Shown here piece after piece: positions 11,808 to 23,585 of a DNA stretch of 64,000 nt (positions within the stretch are counted from its first letter, which is position 1; every line of letters starts with the position of its first letter). The position numbers were made by a program, and so were the translations under genes. The notes beneath the pieces were generated by a model. That model was given only the letters and a program-made list of their open reading frames with translations. It ran no database searches and had not been told where the DNA came from. Source of the stretch: Lingula anatina (lineage: Eukaryota > Brachiopoda > Lingulata > Lingulida > Lingulidae); contig NW_019773625.1 of assembly GCF_001039355.2 (NCBI RefSeq), positions 648,917-712,916 on the forward strand. Direction: 5' to 3'.

Positions 11808-14690
11808 TCAACAATGATGAGCTGCTGTTGCTGACGCAATTAAAAAGATCTTTTCCTGTGGAACCTTCACGTCATGATGGTAAAACATTCGGGTCACGTC
11901 CGCATGAACTTTAAGTGTGCTTTTATTCTCAGACAGCAATTCTTTCAAAATTTCGCTCCCAACAGGTGCCCACATGTCCACAATTTCACCAAAAGTAGTC
12001 TTGCCCATTAAGCTGACCAGTAAGCTTTTTATAATGGCGGGGGTTTCACCATAAAGTGGGCCAATAAGGATAGTATTGTTAGAATCACGCTTAATGACGC
12101 CGTAACCGACGATTTCATCTGCCTTGCTCATAGCAACCAAGGTTATGGTCGATTCCCCCTCAATCCAAAATCTTAGAAACCTTTCACGTTCAATGGTGTG
12201 TATTTTGGTGTCATATTGAATCAGGGCATCAAATTGCACGCTTTGTGAAGGAAACGCAGATACTTTAAAATCTTCTGACAACTCTATCTTTTCTGTTGCG
12301 AATGTTCCGGATACATGGCGTACTTTCCATGATTCAACTGTAAAACCTAATCTTTTGTTGGGCTCCACTCTTTCTGCCACAGAGAATATGCCAAGGTTCC
12401 TATCCCCAATGTACTGTTCCATCTTCTGCCACAACCTTGTACATATTCGATCAAAACTGACGAAAGTTAAATAAAAAATATATTGCCTATATTTTATTTT
12501 TAAGGGTTAATATAGTCTCCATTAGTGCTAATGGCACACTTTAATTTGTTTTATTTATTTTCTGTAAAATTCAAACTAATAAATACAAGCGACACAGTGT
12601 TCAGTTCACAAAAATAACCTTAGACTTGTGCACTCGACTTGTTTTATAGCCTTACATGTACTTATTTTAAGCCAGTGGACATTAGCAACTGCATCACGCA
12701 ATAGTACAGCATTGGATCCATCTAAGATGAAAAATTTGGGATATTGGCCTTTGGAATTAATATCTGGGATGACATTTTAGAGAGCGTCCTCTTAGGAGAG
12801 CTAAGAAGACGGACACGAGTTATGGGAAAGGGTTCAGCTGGAGTTTTCACCTAGAACATGTAGTTAGCAAACTTCATCGAATAAACCGTTAAATAGGTCA
12901 TTATGTGTCCTACGGTTTTCTTTGAGCGACTTTACGTAAATCTGACACGAACCGTTGAATTTCGGATGGCGTTTTGTGCAGTAAGGTTTTCATTAGATAA
13001 TGGCTGAGTTTTGACAGTTCACGTTAAAATGTGAGAACATCTGACAAGACACAGAAAGGCCAAAATTTTGAAGCCGTCTTACAATCTGCATGTATTCTGC
13101 ATTGCAGCCAAATACTGTGAAATCAGTGTATACTTTTCTTTTGTTCCACAATCATGAACCTATTCAATCAAAATCAACGGAAGTTAATATATCCGAAGTT
13201 TCACAGTAAAATCATTGTAAATTGAGGTTGATATTGACATACAGTGAGGTGCTTAAGGATACTGTTATCCTTCGCCCAATACTCCTTATTTACTGCCTTG
13301 CATACATTATTTAGGGTATTAAATAAATCTTAAGTGTTTAGAGACTAAATTAATTAACATTTATACATATGTCACCTTACTGCGATTTTGCGATGATTAT
13401 TTTTGCGATTTGGGGTAAAAACTGAAAATACGGGTTTTCATTTTCTCTCTTTCCAATTTAATGACACCATTAAGTTCTCCAAAACTCTGCCAGTGATTCA
13501 TTTTTAAAGTCTTGGTTCAGATTTTATCGTAGATAAAGCAAAACAATGCCAGTTCAATGAAAGTCTGTAATTAATGGCGGCACGGGATTGTAGCCTATAG
13601 ATTTCTAGTCCATTTTGCCAATTTTCGTGAAAAAATCTTGTTCAGGGATGAAGTTATGCCCTATATACCTACTGCTGTCTCACCTCAAAATAGAAAGGTG
13701 ACAAAGGTGTTACATAGACGGTAAAGCTTTGAGTTGCATATGCTCATACATTGCATCGAAAAAATATACACGCCGATATTTTATACTTTCGAGGTTTTTT
13801 CATTGTTTTAAATCAGCACGCCTATACATGCATTATTGAATAATTGTTTGGAAGATACATGTTTTGGAAGATATACGGGTATAAGGGTCTATGGGTTACT
13901 GCAGGCCGAAATAAAACCGTATTTCATAAACAAAAAAGAGATGGCATTACAGTTACATTTCTCACAACATAAGACGAATATTAGAGAAAGAGCAAAAAGT
14001 GCAAAAAATATATAAACGTGTCAGACCAATCAGTTATAATGGTGGGGATCAAATAGCCCCGCTCCTGATACATATCCATGCTGCTTCAACGACTTTCATT
14101 TATCTGCAACACATAATACAGCATTTAAATGGCTTGAAGACGCTGTACATTTAGACGAGCGATTCTACACAGAAACTCCTGTGTCGTATTTTCACACCCC
14201 CCCCCCCCCCTCAAAAAAATCTAGCATTCGTGCTCAACCATCACAATTACGTTACAGATGCTTTCTTACCAATACGCTGCCCGCGGTGCATCTTACTGAC
14301 GATCCACATTCCTGCAAAGGCTTCCGCTTCACTCAGGTTAAATCCCATTACAACACCTGTAAACCATAAGACACCACTCTGCATTTTTAAAATTATTATC
14401 ATCATTATTAAAATATAGGCTAGTGTAATCCAATTTTTCATTTCATACATTATTCAAAAGGAAAGAAAACTTAGGCGTGGTTTGAAAAACATGGCGGCGG
14501 AAAGCAATAGGTGTCAGTTTTGTTTACCTATAACTTTCCCCTGCAGCTCAGCAATAAACGATCCTTCTGGGCTGGATTCAAAGAGAGCCCTAAGAACCTC
14601 TTGGCTGAGATTCCACGACTCCATTTCTGCCAATCGGGTAACATCAGCCAAGTCTTCGGGACGCATAAGTCTTATCCTGACTGTGGACAT
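11808..14690 (-). pseudogene. GNAT array copy C: exons open, last splice acceptor lost
   Basis: Minus-strand exons by homology: 14690-14528, 14356-14270 and 12442-11808. All three exon frames are open and would give 294 aa ending HHC. However, the intron 2 acceptor, which reads ATAG before GTACAAGG in copies A, B, D and E, reads ATAT here (plus-strand positions 12443-12444). Nearby AG dinucleotides would shift the frame. Intron 2 is also long (about 1.8 kb against about 0.5 kb in A and B). The acetyl-CoA loop is RGQRIG rather than RGLGIG. It is probably non-functional, or spliced in another way, unless the base is an assembly error. Confidence 0.7.
12443..14269. other. Long intron 2 of GNAT copy C
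   Basis: About 1.8 kb, AT-rich. The part near 13140-13200 resembles the intron flank of exon 3 (CCTATTCAATCAAAAT), a hint of an older exon-3 copy now lost. No ORF of note. A C-homopolymer occurs near 14197. Confidence 0.45.
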
Positions 14691-15264
14691 AGTTAGACTT
14701 TTGTTCCTCGCACATTTATTCACGCCATGCATTGCGTATAACTAACAGCCAGCAATGTGTATGCAGCAGTTGTCTGCTAGTATATATATTTGGAAGATAT
14801 ACGGGTATAAGGGCTTATAAATAAATAAACAAAATTAGATCGTAACTGGACCATTACACAATAATGTAACTGTCTAGGTCAATGAAGCAAATAATGATGC
14901 ACAAAATAGGTTATTTATCAGTTTTGATGCAGTTTAACGTGGAGCTTTACAGCAAAATCAACGTCAAATTGTAATAATGCACAACAGGTCACAGACATTA
15001 GGAATATGTTTGTAGCAAAGGCCCAACCCCGAGACTTCAATTGCATAACCTGGAAATCCTGAAATCTGGAAAATGAACATTTTATGAAATATGTAACTCA
15101 AGCTGTATTTTAGTCAAATGTTTCTTTTCTGTAAGTTTGATAATCAAAAGTAACATGGTTTTGCTGTTATGTTCATTATGGAGGTAGCGCACAAAATAAG
15201 ATTCTCTTAACACAACCAATTTTTTAAAATTTTTTATTAAAATAAAATAATATATAAGTATCAT

Positions 15265-15673
15265 GGATATTCAAAATGTGACTAAAAAGGTCTTCAGGCC
15301 CATGGAGGTTCAAAGTCACACCTTGAAAATGCCAATATGTAAAAAATTAACATTCAACAAAAAAGTATAGCTTCATAAATCGTAATAATAATATAATATA
15401 AACTGAAAGAACGGCATAACTTCAATAGAAATACTCCGACCAGACTTGGTTTTTTTTTAACTCTACCTGTTGCGTGATAATATACGTGGGATTAAAATCG
15501 GCCTAGGTGAGATTGAAATCTCAAAGCCATTTTAGTAGAAAAGATCTATAGTTAAGATCATCTGAAGAACATTTTCGCTCACTAATATACCCATTTATCA
15601 ACCTTAATTGTATTCCCCTATTATACAATTTCATTTGTTATTACGGAATAACTGAATGATTTGTGACTGAATG
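15265..15673. other. Spacer 3' of GNAT copy D, no gene seen
   Basis: AT-rich, with no open frame above background and no repeat structure recognised. Confidence 0.4.
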
Positions 15674-17580
15674 TCAGCAATGACTGCCGTCTGGTGACGC
15701 AATCGCGAAAATCTTTTCCAGCGGAGCCTTAACTTCATATTTTAAAAACATCCGAGTGAATTCGTCATGAACTTTAAATGTGCTTTTATTCTGACTCAGT
15801 AATTCTTGCAAAATCTCATTCCCAACGGGAACATGCGTGTTAATAATTTCACCAATTGTAGTCTTGTCGACTAAGCTGACAAGTAAGGTTTTCATAATGG
15901 CGGGAGTTTCACCGTAAATTGGACCAAGATTGGTATAGTTGGAATCTCGCTTAATGGCGCCGTAACCGATTATTTCTCCTGTCCTGCCAATAGCAACTAA
16001 AGTAATGGTCGATTTATCCTTAATCCAAGTTCTTAGAAATCTTTCACGTTCAATTGTGTGTATTTTGGTGTCATAATGAAGCAGGCCATCGAACTGCACT
16101 TCACGAGAAGGAAATGTTGATACCACACAATGATCTTCTTCCAGCTTGATCTTTTCTGTTGCGATGGTACCGGAGACATGGCATATTTTCCATGATTCCA
16201 CTGTAAAACCTAATCTTTTGTTTGGTCCAACTCTTTCTGCCCCAGAAAATGTGCAAAGGTTTCTATCCCCAGTGTGCTCTTTCATCCTCTGCCACAATCT
16301 TGTACCTATTCAATCAAAATTTACAAAAATTCTAAACTTCCAGTAAAAGCATTATAATTTGCAGATGGTCAGTTGGCTTCATTGGATATTATTCACTGTA
16401 TACCCGTATTTCATAAGTTCAGATCTTTTGTACGTTACAACTTTTTCTGCCACAGAGAATACGCAGAGGTTTTTATCTCCAATTTACTTCTTTCTTTTGT
16501 GTCATAATCTTGTTCCTATTCAGTCAAAATTAACCTACGTTGGTACATTAAAGGGATAATAACTCTTCGTATGAGATCTATATTTCACAATAAAAACATA
16601 GTGAACAACTCATAGAAATATAATATATTCTGTTGTACAAGAGAAACGGCAGTTATAGCTATTATCCTGATATCTGAGCTTGTCTTTAGACCACGTGACT
16701 TCCATTGATGGCTATACTCTGTTATAATCTCTTAAGAGACTATAACAAAAAAAAGAAACTTTTTAGATAAAAAAAAAACAGGAACTAACTTTGAATGTTA
16801 AAATGGATTCATTAACCATTGGCAAGTACGGGAAAATTGTTGTTTACTCCAGGAAAATTCATTTTTGGCCAAAACGAAGAGTTATTATCCCTATTAAGTA
16901 AACAAGGGGTACTAAGCCTTATACGTCATCACATTCTTCAAGATAAATACGAAAGAACAATGGACTTACTTAAACTCTAGAGAAAGACAAAATATCAAAG
17001 GTGACAAACGCGTTCAAGCCTTGGTGAGCAACATGCGCATACCGAATACATGTAATCATGTTAGAACAACCCTTCTGTTCACCCTTCGACTGTCACCTAT
17101 CTCTCGCCACACATGAATAAAACATCTGAAAGTGGGGTGAAATATATTTTCAGAGACGTTAAACTTTTTAGGCAGGCGACATCTTACCAATTCGCTGCCC
17201 ACGCCACGACTCACTGACGATCCACATTCCTACAAAGGCTTCCTTTTCACTCAGGTTAAACCCCATTATCACACCTGAAACCCACAATAGATCATTCTCA
17301 ATAAGTAAACTTTTTAAAATTCACATTTAAGTAATAAAATGCACGAAAGAAACTTTCTCCGGTCTTGGGCGTAGTTTTAGCAGGATGAGCGCAAAAAGCA
17401 ATGTAAGTTTACTTTACCTATAACTTTCCCCTGCAACTCAGCAATAAACGATCCTTCTGGGTCGGATTCAAAGAGGGCCCTAACAACCTCTTGGCCGTAA
17501 TTCCAAGACACCATCTCGGTCAAAAGAGTTACTTCAGCCAGGTCTTCAGGGCCCATGAGTCTTATCTTGGTTGTTGACAT
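15674..17580 (-). CDS. GNAT N-acetyltransferase, array copy D (3 exons, 293 aa)
   Basis: Minus-strand exons: 17580-17418, 17274-17188 and 16305-15674 (163+87+632 nt), with GT-AG at all junctions. It starts MSTTKIRLMGPEDLAEV. The cofactor loop is RGQRIG. Exon 3 is more diverged than in A-C (IGEIINTHVPVGNEI; ends DGSHC) and is one codon shorter (TNLGP in place of TILIGP), a feature of the D/E pair. Intron 2 (16306-17187) carries a partial exon-3 relic and a MITE. Presumed cytosolic acetyl-CoA-dependent transferase; substrate unknown. Confidence 0.82.
16425..16525 (-). pseudogene. Fragment of GNAT exon 3 inside intron 2 of copy D
   Basis: The minus strand shows IGDKNLCVFSVAEKV preceded by stops, and the acceptor flank CAGTCAAAATTAACC. 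This is a second, broken start of exon 3 just upstream of the functional one, left by a partial tandem duplication. Confidence 0.65.
16548..16897. mobile_element. About 345-bp MITE flanked by TTAA
   Basis: Inverted ends: AGGGATAATAACTCTTCG at 16552-16569 and its exact reverse complement at 16875-16892. TTAA lies next to both ends, as in piggyBac-type targets. A diverged inverted relative lies at about 31780-32105. Non-coding. Confidence 0.7.
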
Positions 17581-18034
17581 GGTGGGATATTCCCTTCCAA
17601 GTGTCCCGTAGGTCTATTTGCACGTAACATTGCATGCAGTCGTTTTTGGTCAGAATTAGGTCACCTCGTTTGACAGCATTGAAAATGGGCCATTAACATA
17701 AAAAGGAACTGGTCTGCGGTAGTAAACTATCGCTTTAAGGTTGTCACACCTTCACAAATTTTATGTTTTTTTAAAGTGACCATTTATAGTCCTGACATTG
17801 AATTATTAATTAAACATCCCATCTGCAGACTGCAGAAAAGACAATCAACACAGATATAACACATTTGTGCTAATTTATTTAGTGTTTCTCAACGAGAACG
17901 CCTGAACTGTGATCTGTATACAAACCCAAATTGAATAAAAGTACTTGTAACTTCCTACAGAAATCTGAAAGAAATTTCAAGCATTTACACACATCAAATT
18001 ATTTGATAACATAGCTATACAATCATCTTCGTCA

Positions 18035-18235
18035 TTAATGGCCTTTGTGGCCCGTTGACAGGAAGGTCGGCGACACGACAAGTACTATCAATTTTTTTAT
18101 GAAGAATTCTGGTCTACTCTTAATTGGGTCAAAGCCTGTGTCATTTAGTGAAACTGGTTGACGCTGGATCTCTTCTTTTTGTCTTTTCCTCCTAAACTCG
18201 TCCCAGGGATGCTCTATGGGATTCACATCTGAGAT
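18035..18235 (-). pseudogene. Tc1-like transposase C-terminal scrap
   Basis: The minus strand reads SDVNPIEHPWDEFRRKRQ followed by KEEIQRQPVSL. The D-x-NPIEH-x-W block is the hallmark of Tc1-family transposases near the last catalytic residue. Only about 40 codons remain and no element ends were seen. Confidence 0.65.
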
Positions 18236-18290
18236 AGCATGGTTGTTTCATGAGCAGAAGGTTGTTCTGTTGGAAAGAACACCTCTCCAG

Positions 18291-18466
18291 GCGAAAAGTG
18301 TAAAGAACTGCGTTGTTGTGTTACAAGTGAAAATTGCTCTAGAGAAATTGCCAAAAGTAAAAAGTAAAAACATGACAGGCGGAAAGTGTAAAGGGTTGCG
18401 TTGTCGTATTACAGGTGGGAATTGTTCTAGAGAAATTGTCAAAAGTTTAAACTTGACAAATAAATC
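18291..18466. repeat. Tandem duplication of about 90 bp
   Basis: Two head-to-tail copies containing AAAGTGTAAAG, then TGCTCTAGAGAAATTG in the first and TGTTCTAGAGAAATTG in the second. They are about 85% alike by eye. Non-coding. Confidence 0.6.
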
Positions 18467-18689
18467 GTAAAGGCTGAGGGAAATGTGAACCGCCGCCTGC
18501 AGCTGCACGGCCACCGCACGAATACGAAGTTAAATAGTGTTTCTCAATATCCCAAAAATTAATCTATTTTATATACGACCATCAATTACAATTGAATAGC
18601 CTCATCCGTATTGTAACGGCATTTAGGTTCACAGTGAAATGTATTTTGTCAACATACAAATACGTCATATACATCTGCAATAGAGGGTA

Positions 18690-19010
18690 CCGATTTACAG
18701 CCTCGCGGGAATTCTTTTCCCTTGACTCTCTTTATCGATGCAGCATATACGTCAAAACAAATTGACTGCAAATTCAGCACGATTTTGCACCTTCAAGTAT
18801 CGTAACACGTTCTCATATCATGTAACTTTTATTTCTACAAGTATTTTCTGCCCAAAATACCAAAAGAAAAAATATTATCTCACTATGTTTCTGGAAAAAC
18901 TGCTTTTTTCTCTGAGCCCACATCTTCAGTCCCGTTCACCTCCACTCAGGTTCACGTCTTACACCACCACATGTCACTTCCGGCACAATCCTGTCTCCTC
19001 CTGTACCCTT
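18690..19010 (-). repeat. Inverted partner of 11230-11610
   Basis: Reverse complement of the segment at 11.2-11.6 kb, sharing for example TTTTGCACCTTCAAGTATC. It lies downstream of GNAT copy E. See the partner entry. Confidence 0.65.
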
Positions 19011-19255
19011 GAAATTCATAATTTTTGTTCATGGCGTTTTCTTCAACTCAAGATGAACAGCCCACATCTGAGGCACATTTCACAAAACGTACTGAGCTTA
19101 AATTCTGCTTTAACAGTGACAACAAAGAATCTCAACTAAGTTGTATTCGACCAAATTTCGCTCACTATGTTACCCATTTACCAAACTAAGTCCTTTTATC
19201 CTACTATATAGTTTAATTGTCAGAAAAGCTTCAATGAATGTCTTGTCACCGAACG

Positions 19256-20791
19256 TCAGCAATGACTGCCGTCTGGTGACGCAATCGCGAAAATCTTTTC
19301 CACAGGAGCCTTCACCTCATGATGGAAAAACATCCGAGTACATTCGTCATCAACTTTAAGTGTGCTTTTATTCTCACTCAGTAATTCTTGCAAAATCTCA
19401 TTCCCAATGGGCACGTACGTACTAATAATTTCACCAGAAGTAGTCTTGCCGATTAAACTGAAAAGTAAGGTTTTCATAATGGCGGTAGTTTCGCCGTAAA
19501 CTGGACCAAGATTGGTATAGTTGGAATCGCGCTTAATGACGCCATAACCGACGATTTCTCCTGTCTTGCCAATAGCAACCAAAGTAATGGTCGATTTCCC
19601 CTCAATCCAAGCTCTTAGAAATCTTTCACGTTTAATTGTGTGTATTTTGGTGTCATATTGCAGCAGGCGTTCAAATTGCACATCACGGGAAGGAAACGCA
19701 GATACCATGCAATCTTCGGCCATCGTAATCTTTTCTGTTGCGACGATGCCTGCTACATGGCATATTTTCCAAGATTCCACTGTAAAACCTAATCTTCTGT
19801 TGGGTCCAACTCTTTCTGCCACAGAGAATATGCAGAGGTTTCTGTCTCCAGTGTGCTCTTTTACCCTCTGCCACAATCTTGTACCTATTCAATCAAAATT
19901 CACCGAAGTTTATATTCTATAAACTCCTCAGTAAAATCATTATAATTTGCGAATGTTGATTGGCTTCATTAGATATACTGTATACCTGTATTTCATAAGT
20001 AAACAACGAAATATTAGCAATGTTTGACATTACAAATTACATTCCACACGATAAATGCGAAAGAACAATTACATAAACTCTGGAGAAAGACAAATATCAT
20101 CAGGGATAAGCGCATTCAAACCTTGGTGAGCAAAATGTGCATACCCAATGTGCGTAAGAACGATCCCTCAGAGATAGCTTGGGGCTAATATCTCTGCTCT
20201 TAAACATGTAAGTGTAGTTTCTAGTTCGACACAGACAGCTCGAATGGCCGTCACCTATCTCCCAGCTTACATTCATAAAGTATATAAAAGTGGGGGTAAA
20301 TTTTTTTGTAAATTTCCCCTCAAAGACGTTATACGTTTAGACCAGCGACTGAACGCAGACTTTCTTACCAATACGCTGCTCACGCCACGACTTACTGACG
20401 ACCCATATTCCTCCAAAGGCTTCCTCTTCACTCAGGTTGAACCCCATTACCGCACCTGTAAACCCACAACAGACCAGCATTTAATATGATTTAATTAGTT
20501 CATTTTTTACATTTCAAACGAAAAAGGAAGAAATGCACCAAAATAGCAAAACAAATTTTTTTCTCCAAATTTAGTCTTATGCGTGGTTTTAGCAACATAA
20601 AGGTGGAAACAGTATAAGTGCAGCTAACCTATAACTTTCCCCTGCAACTCAGCAATGAACGATCCTTCTGGGCTGTATTCAAAGAGAGTCCTAACAACCT
20701 TTTGGCTGAGATTCCACGACTCTTCCTCTGTCAAACGGGTGACTTCAGCCAGGTCTTCAGGGCTCATATGTCTTATCGTGGCTGTCGACAT
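19256..20791 (-). CDS. GNAT N-acetyltransferase, array copy E (3 exons, 292 aa)
   Basis: Minus-strand exons: 20791-20629, 20455-20369 and 19884-19256 (163+87+629 nt), with GT-AG junctions and consistent phases. It starts MSTATIRHMSPEDLAEV. The cofactor loop reads WREQRIG, so both the glycine after Arg and the loop glycine of the usual R-G-x-G-x-G are replaced. Exon 3 is closest to copy D and ends DGSHC. No stops or splice damage are seen. Whether it still binds acetyl-CoA well is open, given the loop. Confidence 0.82.
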
Positions 20792-21062
20792 TGTGGGATA
20801 CGTCTTCCGAGTGTCTTTGTGTAATGGCACGATACGCGCAGTGAAACTATTATATTATATATGTATGCATGCAGTTAGCTCCCTTCTGCAGACAAAATAA
20901 GGTCATCTAAATTTAAAGAATTGGAAAATGGGTCATTTCACAATTACCCACTGTATAGGTCACGTCAGTGACGGTTACACAATGCTTTCAAACACCTTCA
21001 AAAATTGTATGATTCATGTTTTAGAAATGGATTTTTGTTATGAGCTGAGGTATAATAATTAC

Positions 21063-21065
<3 letters not shown>

Positions 21066-21109
<44 letters not shown>
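21066..21109. repeat. (TA)n microsatellite
   Basis: Uninterrupted TA dinucleotides, about 22 units. Confidence 0.95.
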
Positions 21110-21113
<4 letters not shown>

Positions 21114-21384
21114 GTCCCTTCTCTGGACATGTAGATGAAATAATAAACACAGATGTATCAAAAAATTGTGTTCATTTCTTCAATGTGTTTCTCCTGTAAC
21201 GCCGCATTTGTAACTGACAGCATTTTGCAACCGGTTGCAAATGTGTTAGGTTGCAAAATGCGGCTGTACATCCCCAAAGCGGCCTGCCCTATGCAGACAC
21301 TTCTTCAACAATTGATACTGATTCTTTTTAAAATACCCGCATACACCAGGCACAGTGGGTTTCCCCCTTTATCTTCATCTTATC

Positions 21385-21425
21385 ATTTATTTATTTATTT
21401 AATTATTTATTTATTTATTTATTTG
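21385..21425. repeat. (ATTT)n microsatellite
   Basis: About ten near-perfect ATTT units with one irregular unit. Confidence 0.9.
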
Positions 21426-22112
21426 TTTATCATCCGTAAACAAACTGTACAAAAATGTTACAGATATTTATTAGTGGGATAAATAATACTAGTATGAACA
21501 CCAAGGCAAGTCTCAATCATCGTTCAGGTGGAAACCTTTTACCTCTATGCTCCGGAAAAAGCTCATCATCTATTTGCACAATATTTGACTATCACTAATT
21601 AACAACCACGAAAGGTGCCGATTCGTTGGGTGCGCAAAGCACGCGTATGGCTTTGAAATAAATGACTGGTGATTTGACATACATGTAGGTGGTGCGCTTC
21701 AGCTTAGGACAGTTCATCAGCCGATTGATTCACAAAGGTAGGATAAAAATTATAGATGTGTAACGAGCCTTAAAAATGTTCCCAATGGTAAGCACAAGTC
21801 CGTGTTCTGAGTTTCCAACCTAAAGAAATGGGTTTTTCAAGGGACCCGTTACTTTTTAACACACCCGAATTTGCCAGGCAATGAGTCACTATCCCTGCAC
21901 AGGGATTTGCACTACCTCGGGGTCTGAATGCACACTTTCTGTTTTCGATGTCATGGTAAAAGGTATATACCGTCCACAAGTGAAATTGACCCAACATCAT
22001 GTTTTGCAAAGGTACTCAGGCCTACCCAACTACCAGACTCGGCACATAAGGATCCTGGATTAACCGGTATATCGGACCACACTACCCGTTTTCAAGGTGT
22101 GTGTTATAATAT

Positions 22113-22378
22113 AGGGCAACTTTATGTAAGCAGTCGTTGTCTATGCACTGACAAATATACGTCGTCATGATTTAAATTATGGTTAATGTGGTACAAGAGA
22201 AATTATCATACATAATGTGAGCGTCACTGACAGAAATCAGAGGTTAACTTTTACAGAAAGGTGTCTTTGGAATGCTTTGGAATGTATAAAATGATAGTGA
22301 CTTTTTTCAGTACTAAGACAACTACCGACTGCCTACAGTCCCGCTATGTACCACTGCATAAAGACACTGGTGAGAAAT
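22113..22378 (+). promoter_or_regulatory. Conserved 5' flank of plus-strand GNAT copies (F)
   Basis: About 265 bp just before the exon-1 ATG of F. It is alignable to 26361-26630 (H) and 33213-33495 (J), while surrounding sequence diverges. It contains GTCATGATTTAAATTAT and a doublet of TTTGGAATGC about 30 bp before a TATAAAA-like word (F only). Calling it a promoter is inference from position and conservation. Confidence 0.4.
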
Positions 22379-22898
22379 ATGTCGACAGCCACGATAAGAC
22401 ATATGCGGCCTGCAGACCTGGCTTAAGTTACTAGTTTGACAGAGAAAGAGTCGTGGAATCTCAACCAAGAAGTTGTAAGGGCTCTCTCTGAATACAGCCC
22501 AGAAGGAACGTTTATTGCTGAATTGCAGGGTTGTAGGTAAAGTAAACTTTTGATTTTTTTCTCTATCGACAACCAATACACTACCCAGCGAACACGTTCG
22601 GATCAAGTGTCTAGCACGTTGCTACCACGTTATAAGTCTAAGCGACGGATTGACCACGTGGTACCAACGTGACGTGTTTGATGGGTATCTTTCTGAAAGG
22701 TCTGGTGTAATTACTGTTTTGTTGTGCATTTCCCTTTTTTTAACAATGCGTTTAAAATTTAAAGTAAAATTGTACAAAATCATATTAAATTTAATGTGGT
22801 CTGGTTTGCAGGTGTTGTAATAGGATTTAACATGAATGAAAAGGAATCATTTGGAGGAATGTGGATCGTCAGTAAGCAGCATCGTGGACAGCGTATTG
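22379..22898 (+). pseudogene. GNAT half-gene F (exons 1-2, no exon 3)
   Basis: Exon 1 at 22379-22536 has a nonsense codon (GAA to TAA) at residue 16 and a short deletion just before the donor. Exon 2 at 22812-22898 is open with GT/AG borders (GFNMNEKESFGGMWIVSK, loop RGQRIG). The 3' flank follows intron 2 of copies H and J to about 23195, then changes to unrelated sequence, so exon 3 was removed at that point. Confidence 0.75.
22583..22686. mobile_element. About 100-bp foldback MITE in intron 1 of F
   Basis: Starts ACCCAGCGAACACGTTCGGA and ends in the inverse form (AACGTGACGTGTTTGATGGGT). Almost the whole element can fold on itself. The same element sits at the same place in intron 1 of H and J. 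Confidence 0.7.
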
Positions 22899-23194
22899 GT
22901 AAGATAGTTAACTCTGTCTTGAGTCGCCTTTGCTAACGGAGAACACTTTGCCAACTCAGTTTCAGAAGACATTGGGAATTCAACTTTCTACTACATGTAT
23001 CGCCTTCATTTGTTAATTACATATTGCTCACATAAATTGGTTTATTTTATTACCCAGTGCCCGGTTGTACCAGGAAATTATATCGGATATAATTCCCAGG
23101 TTGTACCAACGCTTCATAAATTTATTCCGCTACGGTTGTGCGTGTAGTAAACTGCAACGCCTGGCGCCCGTGTGCCAGGGTCTACTCCCCGTGG

Positions 23195-23400
23195 CGGGGC
23201 AAGTTGGCCCCCCTGACGTCAACTGCGTTTTTTTTGTCAAGTTGTGAGCCACTTGGCATTATTTATGAAAAATAATGACGTTGTATACGTGTCTTAGTTC
23301 ATGGGGCTTGCTTTGAGCCCATTTTCTTTACTCTAAATCATTCCTAGTTGGCTCTATAAGACCAAAAGTGTCTAACTAGGCCAACTAGCCCAGTGTGGCA
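23195..23400. mobile_element. Degenerate relative of the GGGGAGACCGG MITE
   Basis: Contains GGGGCAAGTTGGCC at the left and GGCCAACTAGCCC at the right, like the subterminal parts of the element at 30871-31438, but without recognisable ends. Confidence 0.4.
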
Positions 23401-23585
23401 GGAGTGCACGTCCTAGTAACGCAAGTCCGCCCGGACATTAAGTCCTGGGAATGCAAGTCCTAGGGCATGCATTGCTAGGAATGGAAGTCCTAGGACATAC
23501 GTTACTAGGATTCAATGTCCGTAGGACGAAGGCTCCCAAGTAATGTAAGTCCTACGTGTAGTAATGCACGTCCTAATTTTGCAAT
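23400..23585. repeat. Cluster of AAGTCCTAGGAC-type palindromic repeats
   Basis: About ten occurrences of AAGTCC, GTCCTAG or CTAGGAC within 185 bp, separated by variable words such as AATGCA and GTTACTAGG. No ORF. Related AAGTCC/GGACTT words recur at 24800-25000 and 31270-31420. Confidence 0.6.

Larger units (their letters stand above)
20792..22112. other. Spacer with microsatellites, no gene recognised
   Basis: Contains a TA dinucleotide run (about 21066-21109) and an ATTT-type tetranucleotide run (about 21385-21425). Short ORFs here match nothing I recognise. It lies between the last minus-strand GNAT gene and the first plus-strand one, so it is the strand switch of the array. Confidence 0.5.

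Noticed and set aside
19566-19922. Plus-strand ORF of 118 codons
   Set aside because: Antisense to GNAT copy E exon 3; the same shadow recurs opposite every exon 3 because of sequence identity.
21770-22063. Overlapping ORFs of 60-80 codons on both strands
   Set aside because: No recognisable domain, no splice context, and not conserved in the paralogous flanks.
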